Below, one piece after another: positions 59,063 to 64,000 of a stretch of DNA of 64,000 nt. Every line of letters starts with the position of its first letter. Position 1 is the first letter of the stretch. The DNA comes from Thalassobius sp047123305 (GTDB lineage: Bacteria > Pseudomonadota > Alphaproteobacteria > Rhodobacterales > Rhodobacteraceae). Both the position numbers and the translations under genes were made by a program. The stretch is from contig NZ_CP138918.1 in NCBI RefSeq assembly GCF_047123305.1, positions 1,116,001-1,180,000 of the forward strand. The letters are read 5' to 3'. The notes under the pieces were generated by a model that searched no databases, had not been told where the DNA came from, and was given only the letters and a program-made list of their open reading frames with translations.

Positions 59063-60994
59063 TTACGCGCGCTTGTCGTCGTCCAGATCCTCGAAGTCGG
59101 CGTCAACGATATCGTCGTCACCGGCCTGAGCGGCGGTGTCGTCTACGTCGACGGGACCTTCTTCGGCTTCGCCTTCTTGCTGAGCGGCCTTGTAGATGGC
59201 CTCACCCAGTTTCATCGCCGATTCGGTCACGTTCTGGATGCCGGACTGCAGCTTGTCTGCCTTGACGTCGTCCTTTGCCAGGTCGTCCTTGAGGGCGGCA
59301 ATGGCCAGTTCGATGGCTTCGATGGTGGTCGGGTCCACTTTGTCCGAATGCTCTTCCATCGACTTTTCGGTCGACAGGATGAGGCTTTCGGCCTGGTTGC
59401 GGGCTTCGACCAGTTCACGACGCTCCTTATCGGCTTCAGCGTTTTCTTCAGCGTCTTTGACCATCTGTTCGATGTCATCCTCGCTGAGGCCACCGGAGGC
59501 CTGGATGGTGATCTGCTGTTCTTTGCCGGTTGCCTTGTCCTTGGCGCCCACCGACACGATGCCGTTGGCGTCGATGTCGAAGGTCACTTCGATCTGAGGC
59601 ATGCCGCGCGGGGCGGGCGGGATGTCTTCGAGGTTGAACTGGCCCAGGATCTTGTTGTCCGCAGCCATTTCACGCTCACCCTGGAAAACCCGGATGGTCA
59701 CAGCATTTTGGTTGTCCTCGGCGGTCGAGAAAACCTGCGACTTCTTGGTCGGGATCGTGGTGTTGCGGTCGATCAGACGAGTGAACACGCCACCCAGCGT
59801 TTCGATGCCCAGCGACAGCGGGGTCACGTCCAGCAGAACAACGTCTTTCACATCACCCTGCAGAACACCAGCCTGAATGGCGGCGCCCATGGCCACAACT
59901 TCGTCCGGATTCACACCTTTGTGCGGCTCCTTGCCGAAGAATTTGGTGACCTCTTCGATCACTTTCGGCATCCGGGTCATACCACCCACCAGAACAACTT
60001 CGTCGATGTCACCGGTGGTCAGACCGGCGTCTTTCAGCGCGGCCTGGCAGGGTTTGATCGAGTTCTTGATTAGGTCGGCAACCAGGCTTTCCAGCTTGGC
60101 ACGGGTCAGTTTGACAACCAGGTGCAGCGGCTGACCGGTGGTCGCGTCCATCGAGATGAACGGCTGGTTGATTTCGGTCTGCTGTGCCGAGGACAGTTCG
60201 ATCTTGGCTTTCTCTGCGGCTTCTTTCAGACGCTGCAGGGCCATCTTGTCCTTGGTCAGGTCGGCGCCGTGTTCTTTTTTGAACTCATCCGCCAGGTAGT
60301 TGACGATGCGCATGTCAAAGTCTTCACCACCCAGGAAGGTGTCACCGTTGGTCGATTTCACTTCGAACAGGCCGTCGTCGATTTCCAGAATGGTCACGTC
60401 GAAGGTACCGCCACCAAGGTCATAGACCGCGATGGTTTGGGTTTCTTCTTTGTCCAGACCATAGGCCAGCGCCGCAGCGGTCGGTTCGTTGATGATCCGC
60501 AGCACTTCGAGGCCAGCGATTTTGCCGGCGTCTTTGGTGGCCTGACGCTGGGCGTCGTTGAAGTAGGCAGGAACCGTGATCACCGCCTGAGTGACTTCTT
60601 CGCCCAGATAGGATTCTGCGGTTTCTTTCATTTTGCCCAGGATGAAGGCCGAAATCTGCGACGGGGAGTACTGCTCACCCTTGGCTTCGACCCATGCATC
60701 CCCGTTGCCGCCGTTCACAACAGCGAAGGGCAGGTTTTTCTTGTCTTTGGCCAGATGCGCGTCGTCTGCACGACGGCCAACCAGACGTTTTACACCAAAG
60801 ATGGTGTTGGCTGCGTTGGTGACGGCCTGGCGTTTCGCCGGCTGGCCTACCAGACGCTCGTCGTCGGTGAAGGCGACGATCGAGGGGGTGGTGCGGGCAC
60901 CTTCCGCGTTTTCGATAACTTTTGGCTGCGAACCATCCATCAGCGCGACGCAGCTGTTGGTGGTCCCGAGGTCAATACCGATGACTTTCGACAT
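59063..60994 (-). CDS. dnaK: Chaperone DnaK (Hsp70)
   Basis: A 643-residue Hsp70. The ATPase domain has IGIDLGTTNSCVA at the N-terminus, the phosphate loop VYDLGGGTFDV and VGGMTRMP. The linker has VVLLDVTPLSLG, and the substrate-binding domain and helical lid end in an acidic tail (EDLDDD-type). The ATG at 60994 follows GGGATCAAAGT. The frame extends further upstream but without similarity. A sigma32-type promoter lies about 110-145 bases before it. No CIRCE repeat is seen, in line with control by RpoH. Confidence 0.98.
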   Translation of the reverse strand: MSKVIGIDLGTTNSCVALMDGSQPKVIENAEGARTTPSIVAFTDDERLVGQPAKRQAVTNAANTIFGVKRLVGRRADDAHLAKDKKNLPFAVVNGGNGDAWVEAKGEQYSPSQISAFILGKMKETAESYLGEEVTQAVITVPAYFNDAQRQATKDAGKIAGLEVLRIINEPTAAALAYGLDKEETQTIAVYDLGGGTFDVTILEIDDGLFEVKSTNGDTFLGGEDFDMRIVNYLADEFKKEHGADLTKDKMALQRLKEAAEKAKIELSSAQQTEINQPFISMDATTGQPLHLVVKLTRAKLESLVADLIKNSIKPCQAALKDAGLTTGDIDEVVLVGGMTRMPKVIEEVTKFFGKEPHKGVNPDEVVAMGAAIQAGVLQGDVKDVVLLDVTPLSLGIETLGGVFTRLIDRNTTIPTKKSQVFSTAEDNQNAVTIRVFQGEREMAADNKILGQFNLEDIPPAPRGMPQIEVTFDIDANGIVSVGAKDKATGKEQQITIQASGGLSEDDIEQMVKDAEENAEADKERRELVEARNQAESLILSTEKSMEEHSDKVDPTTIEAIELAIAALKDDLAKDDVKADKLQSGIQNVTESAMKLGEAIYKAAQQEGEAEEGPVDVDDTAAQAGDDDIVDADFEDLDDDKRA

Positions 60995-61105
60995 ACTTTG
61001 ATCCCTTTTCACTTCAAGGCGATTGCACGAGGCATGGACCCGTTTTGGCATCCTGCCCCGATCTGGTTTGTGCAAGGTCCGGAGTGGTTTCCTTGCGCTT
61101 CTCGG

Positions 61106-61137
61106 CGTATATAGGGAGGGCAGAGAGACCCTGCAAG
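61106..61137 (-). promoter_or_regulatory. Sigma32 (RpoH) promoter of dnaK-dnaJ
   Basis: On the minus strand CTTGCA (61137-61132), a 16-base spacer and CCTATATACG (61115-61106). The latter fits the alphaproteobacterial heat-shock -10 form CYTATNTNNG at every position. Predicted leader about 105 bases. The candidate hslO promoter at 24276 is similar. Confidence 0.68.
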
Positions 61138-61214
61138 CACTGCAAAAGGAGGGAATCGGTGATTCCGGCGCGATTCTTTGATCTTTGTTCGCGATTAGCG
61201 CGCTGGGGCGGGAC

Positions 61215-61832
61215 ATGAGCGTGGCCCGGACCCCTTCGGTGAGCCTGCGCGGGGTGCAGATCTATGCCGGTCTGATTCCTTCTGAGGCGCAGGAGGCATT
61301 GGTCGCGGCGCTGAGAGAATGTGCCCGGCAAGCGCCGTTTTTCACCCCGGTGACAGCATCAGGCAAAGCGATGTCGGTGCGGATGACTTCGGCCGGGCGG
61401 CTGGGCTGGGTCACGGACCGGCGCGGCTATCGCTATGAGCCGCGCCATCCTTCTGGTGTGGCCTGGCCGAAGATCCCCGATCAGGTGCTGACCCTGTGGC
61501 GCGATCTGGTCAACGCGGAGCGGGATCCGGATTGCTGTCTAATCAACTACTACGGCGAAGGCAGCAAAATGGGGATGCACCAGGACCGGGATGAGGGCGA
61601 TTTCAACTGGCCGGTGCTATCTGTATCGCTGGGGGATGATGCGCTGTTTCGGGTGGGCAATCTGGAACGCGGCGGCAAGACCGAGTCGATCTGGCTGAAT
61701 TCTGGCGATGTGCTGGTCATGGGCGGCGCGGCGCGTTTGGTCCATCACGGGGTGGATCGGCTGCGGTTTGGGTCCTCGACCTTGCTAGAGAAGGGCGGGC
61801 GCATCAACCTGACCTGCCGCGTGGTTGCGTAA
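61215..61832 (+). CDS. alkB: AlkB-family 2-oxoglutarate/iron dioxygenase
   Basis: A 205-residue AlkB homologue for oxidative demethylation of alkylated DNA or RNA bases. The iron ligands are H122 and D124 (GMHQDRDEGDF) with the second His at 177 or 178 (RLVHHGVDR). The 2-oxoglutarate-binding Arg is R196 in RINLTCR. NYYGEGSKMG is also typical. The ATG at 61215 (MSVARTPSVS) is preferred to an upstream in-frame ATG. It is divergent from dnaK with 220 bases between. Confidence 0.88.
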   Translation: MSVARTPSVSLRGVQIYAGLIPSEAQEALVAALRECARQAPFFTPVTASGKAMSVRMTSAGRLGWVTDRRGYRYEPRHPSGVAWPKIPDQVLTLWRDLVNAERDPDCCLINYYGEGSKMGMHQDRDEGDFNWPVLSVSLGDDALFRVGNLERGGKTESIWLNSGDVLVMGGAARLVHHGVDRLRFGSSTLLEKGGRINLTCRVVA

Positions 61833-61924
61833 CGAATCTGCCGTTGCGTGATCCAGCGGTCTGCGCTGGCGCGCAGGCAGGATATCTCGGGGCGCAAGCC
61901 GCCCCTCGGGTGGGCCTCCGGCGG

Positions 61925-61947
61925 GAGTATTTTCAGATCAATGAAAG
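61925..61947 (+). repeat. Short dispersed element, copy 3
   Basis: GAGTATTTTCAGATCAATG then AAAG, directly preceded by CTCCGGCGG so that CTCC can pair with GGAG and leave a T-rich end (TATTTT). It lies 93 bases after the alkB stop and may help end that transcript. Compare copies at 6267 and 57397. Confidence 0.42.
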
Positions 61948-61951
61948 CGGG

Positions 61952-62605
61952 TCAGGGGGACAGGCTGCAGCAGCCCTGATAGGCACGGGTTTGTCCGTAT
62001 TGGGTGACGAACACCTCGGTGCCGAGGCCATAGAGCCGATCGCTCATCCCGTCGCTGCAAGTGGCCCGACGCAGGGTGGCGAAGGCTGTGGCGTCAAAGT
62101 GGCTGGCCGCAAAGCCAAACACGCCAGCAACGCGGTTTTCCGGAGAGGCGCGCCAGTCCACCGCCATGTCGAGCACCGGATCGTCAAAGAACTGAAACCG
62201 GAAGCTCTGCCGGTCGGCAGTGAGATCGGCGGCCCAGAACGGTTCGGTGCCAAAACAGCTGAGCCCATGCGGCGCGTCGTGCCAGGTCATGTCATGCTGT
62301 CGACGCAGAAAGCGCAGTGAGACCCAGCCGCTGGCCTCGGCATGGTTGATGCGGCCCCATGTGCCGCTGTCATTTACGGCGGTCACTTCGACGTTGCGGG
62401 CGAAAGGCGACAATTCATCGATCTTGGCGGCTTTGCCGGAGGGGGCCTGACGGATGTTGAGCGTGTCGTCGGCGGCCACGCCGGTGACATCTAACAGCGC
62501 GGGCAGGGATGGGTCGAAGGTGGCTTGCGCTCCAGCGTGATGCGGCAGCAGAAACAGGCTCAGCAGAAGGGTGAGGGCCGGAAGGATCTGCCGCAGCATG
62601 CTCAT
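61952..62605 (-). CDS. Exported SH3-domain protein with COG3650-like C-terminal part
   Basis: A 217-residue protein with a signal peptide (1-26, LTLLLSLFLLPHHAGA). A bacterial SH3 domain follows (about 35-100, ADDTLNIRQAPSGKAAKI, GWVSLRFL). The C-terminal region starts SCFGTEPFWAADL, a pattern shared with COG3650-type exported proteins of unknown function, and contains paired cysteines. Its ATG overlaps the stop of the ABC-2 permease (ATGA), so both are probably translated from one transcript. Function unknown. Confidence 0.8.
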   Translation of the reverse strand: MSMLRQILPALTLLLSLFLLPHHAGAQATFDPSLPALLDVTGVAADDTLNIRQAPSGKAAKIDELSPFARNVEVTAVNDSGTWGRINHAEASGWVSLRFLRRQHDMTWHDAPHGLSCFGTEPFWAADLTADRQSFRFQFFDDPVLDMAVDWRASPENRVAGVFGFAASHFDATAFATLRRATCSDGMSDRLYGLGTEVFVTQYGQTRAYQGCCSLSP

Positions 62606-63423
62606 CGTCTGGCGCTGAGGCTGAGGGAGGAATTGCGCCGGGTGTAGAATTCGCCCATCAGGCCGATCACCAGAATGATGCCATAGACAATCAGCGGATA
62701 GGCGATGGAAGAATGGCGCGGTGTGTAGTTGATGAAGGTGAAACCGCGCGCCTGATCAATACAGTGAAACAGCGGGTTCCAGTCAAACATGGCCAGCATG
62801 AACCCCGGCAGGGTGTTGGCCAGAAACATCTTGCCCGAAGCGATCATATTGGCCCGCTGATAGATCATGGTGACGATCGAAATCAGGTTCGGGATCCAGG
62901 GTTTCAGCGCCAGCATCACCGTGCCGATGGCCAGCCCGCCGAACCAGGCAATCATCAGCATGGCAAAGGCGCTGGCGGCATCTTCAATCACAAACCGCTG
63001 GAAGCCCATATAGTAGACAAACAGGATGATGGTCAGGGCCAGCACTTGAATGTAAAGCGCGCTGAGCGCGGAGGAGAGGATGGCAATCACCGTGTTCATC
63101 GGGGCGTGTTGCATCATCGCCGAGGTTGGCCCTTCGGATCCGGCCACCGCGCCAAGTGTCTTGGCGTGGGTCATATAGAGGAAAATTCCCGACATCAGAT
63201 AAAGCAGGAAGTCCCCCCGCACCGCCGAGTTGCGCAGGCCCAGAAGTGAGAACATCACATAGAAGGCGGCGACAAAGACAAACAGCTGCATCAGGTTGAT
63301 CAGCAGTGCGATCATGGCGTTGCCGTGGGTCACACGGATCTTGCGCGCGCTGGCGTGATAGACCAGTTCGGCAATCGTCAATGCGGCTGTCAGCCCGGAT
63401 TCTTTGCGGCTGTTGTGAAACAT
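62602..63423 (-). CDS. ABC-2 type permease, polysaccharide export (KpsM/TagG-like)
   Basis: A 273-residue integral membrane protein with about six helices. The N-terminus is cytoplasmic, then helices at about 40-60, 73-90, 112-140, 150-175, 180-200 and 245-262. The pattern resembles permeases of capsule and O-antigen ABC exporters (NPLFHCIDQARGFTFINY close to the C-terminus is typical). No ATPase partner is visible in the window, and the next minus-strand gene is the SH3 protein. The substrate is inferred from family only. Confidence 0.83.
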   Translation of the reverse strand: MFHNSRKESGLTAALTIAELVYHASARKIRVTHGNAMIALLINLMQLFVFVAAFYVMFSLLGLRNSAVRGDFLLYLMSGIFLYMTHAKTLGAVAGSEGPTSAMMQHAPMNTVIAILSSALSALYIQVLALTIILFVYYMGFQRFVIEDAASAFAMLMIAWFGGLAIGTVMLALKPWIPNLISIVTMIYQRANMIASGKMFLANTLPGFMLAMFDWNPLFHCIDQARGFTFINYTPRHSSIAYPLIVYGIILVIGLMGEFYTRRNSSLSLSARR

Positions 63424-63559
63424 AATCGCCTGCTCCGCTTTCTGCGGTAATTCTAACGGCCGGTTCTTGCCGTTTGCTTAGGCCCCGATCATAAGGGTGT
63501 GGTGTTTTTATAGCAACAAACGCCTGCGCTTGTGGCGTTTTCTCTGAAGGAGACCTGTT

Positions 63560-64000
63560 TTGGATTACCAGAAGCTTACCGCAGTGATGCGTCGTTTGGC
63601 ATTGGAAGCTGGCGACAAGATCATGGAGATCTACAACTCGGATTCGTTCGAGGTTAAGGTGAAGTCGGATGAAAGCCCGGTGACCGAAGCGGATGAAGCG
63701 GCGGATGCGCTGATCTCGGCGGGGTTGCGGGCGGCGTTTCCCGATGTGCTCTTGGTGACCGAAGAACAGGCGGATTCGCACCTTGAAAAGGCGGATACCT
63801 TCCTGATTGTTGACCCCTTGGACGGCACCAAGGAGTTTGTGCACCGGCGTGGCGATTTTACCGTGAACATTGCCTATGTGGAAAACGGTGTGCCGACCCG
63901 TGGTGTGGTCTATGCACCGGCGCGGGACCGGATGTTCTACACTCTGGCCGATGGCGCAGCGGTGGAAGAAACCGGAGACCTGGACAAGGAGCAGATCGGC
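63560..64000 (+). CDS. cysQ: 3'(2'),5'-bisphosphate nucleotidase CysQ (5' part, runs off the window)
   Basis: About 147 N-terminal residues of an inositol monophosphatase-fold protein. It has VTEADEAADALI (metal-site Asp), VTEEQAD and the second metal motif DPLDGTKEF, the last diagnostic for CysQ. The enzyme removes the 3'-phosphate of PAP, made in sulfate assimilation and sulfotransfer. The start is a TTG at 63560, preceded by AAGGAG at 7 bases. It is divergent from the ABC-2 permease. The C-terminal half lies beyond the window. Confidence 0.88.
   Translation, partial: MDYQKLTAVMRRLALEAGDKIMEIYNSDSFEVKVKSDESPVTEADEAADALISAGLRAAFPDVLLVTEEQADSHLEKADTFLIVDPLDGTKEFVHRRGDFTVNIAYVENGVPTRGVVYAPARDRMFYTLADGAAVEETGDLDKEQIG

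Overview
The window is a 64 kb piece of an alphaproteobacterial chromosome, almost certainly from the Roseobacter group of the Rhodobacteraceae. Three things suggest this: the order parA-parB-(parS)-ybaN-hemW-rdgB-rph-hrcA-grpE near the left end, the blocks rimP-nusA-ylxR-infB, argJ-PPIase/secA and dnaK-dnaJ, and many small conserved proteins of roseobacter type. The DNA is evenly GC-rich and gene-dense. I see no insertion sequence, prophage, CRISPR array, rRNA or tRNA gene, so this is core chromosome rather than an accessory island. No gap between genes exceeds 300 bases once a 45-codon gene at 48066-48203 is included.

Layout. 1-1591: end of parA, parB and a perfect parS site, which suggests the origin of replication is not far away. 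1603-6316: DUF454 protein, hemW, rdgB and rph on the minus strand, divergent from hrcA-grpE. 6391-16977: TPM-domain protein, mutS, maeB, a ribokinase-like kinase, periplasmic msrA, a class IV aminotransferase coupled to a sulfotransferase-like gene, a GNAT acetyltransferase and an SCP2 protein. 17070-23575: a hypothetical gene, a coupled yjgN-like/M48 protease pair, argG, a membrane protein, ilvA and a degenerate Hpt-like protein. 23799-30522: Nudix, hslO-Nudix-cca operon, ABC exporter, RNA methyltransferase. 30630-32837: cell-envelope cluster of two YkuD L,D-transpeptidases, a CAP lipoprotein and a small secreted protein. 32935-40158: hemH, a methyltransferase, the comF-grxC-nitrilase-marR operon, an atypical receiver-like protein, YciI, ubiG and pip.

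40267-48203: a triple iron-sulfur-domain protein, two tandem paralogous membrane proteins, then the rimP-nusA-ylxR-infB operon, preceded by a structured leader ending in an intrinsic terminator. 48382-57310: mutT-argJ-PPIase divergent from secA, two secreted proteins (one a binding-protein/OmpA fusion) and radC. 57464-64000: a small conserved gene, dnaK-dnaJ with a sigma32-type promoter, alkB, an SH3-domain secreted protein, an ABC-2 permease and the start of cysQ.

Themes. Protein quality control is strong (hrcA, grpE, dnaK, dnaJ, hslO, M48 protease, PPIase, msrA). The best leads outside known genes are the rimP leader, a 12-bp motif shared by two neighbouring transcription units, a CtrA-type site in front of an Hpt-like protein that lacks its histidine, the 45-residue protein, and a short dispersed element found three times. 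No wholly new multi-gene system is evident. The least explained gene sets are the tandem paralogous membrane proteins (40831-42372) and the secreted pair after secA (53926-56523).
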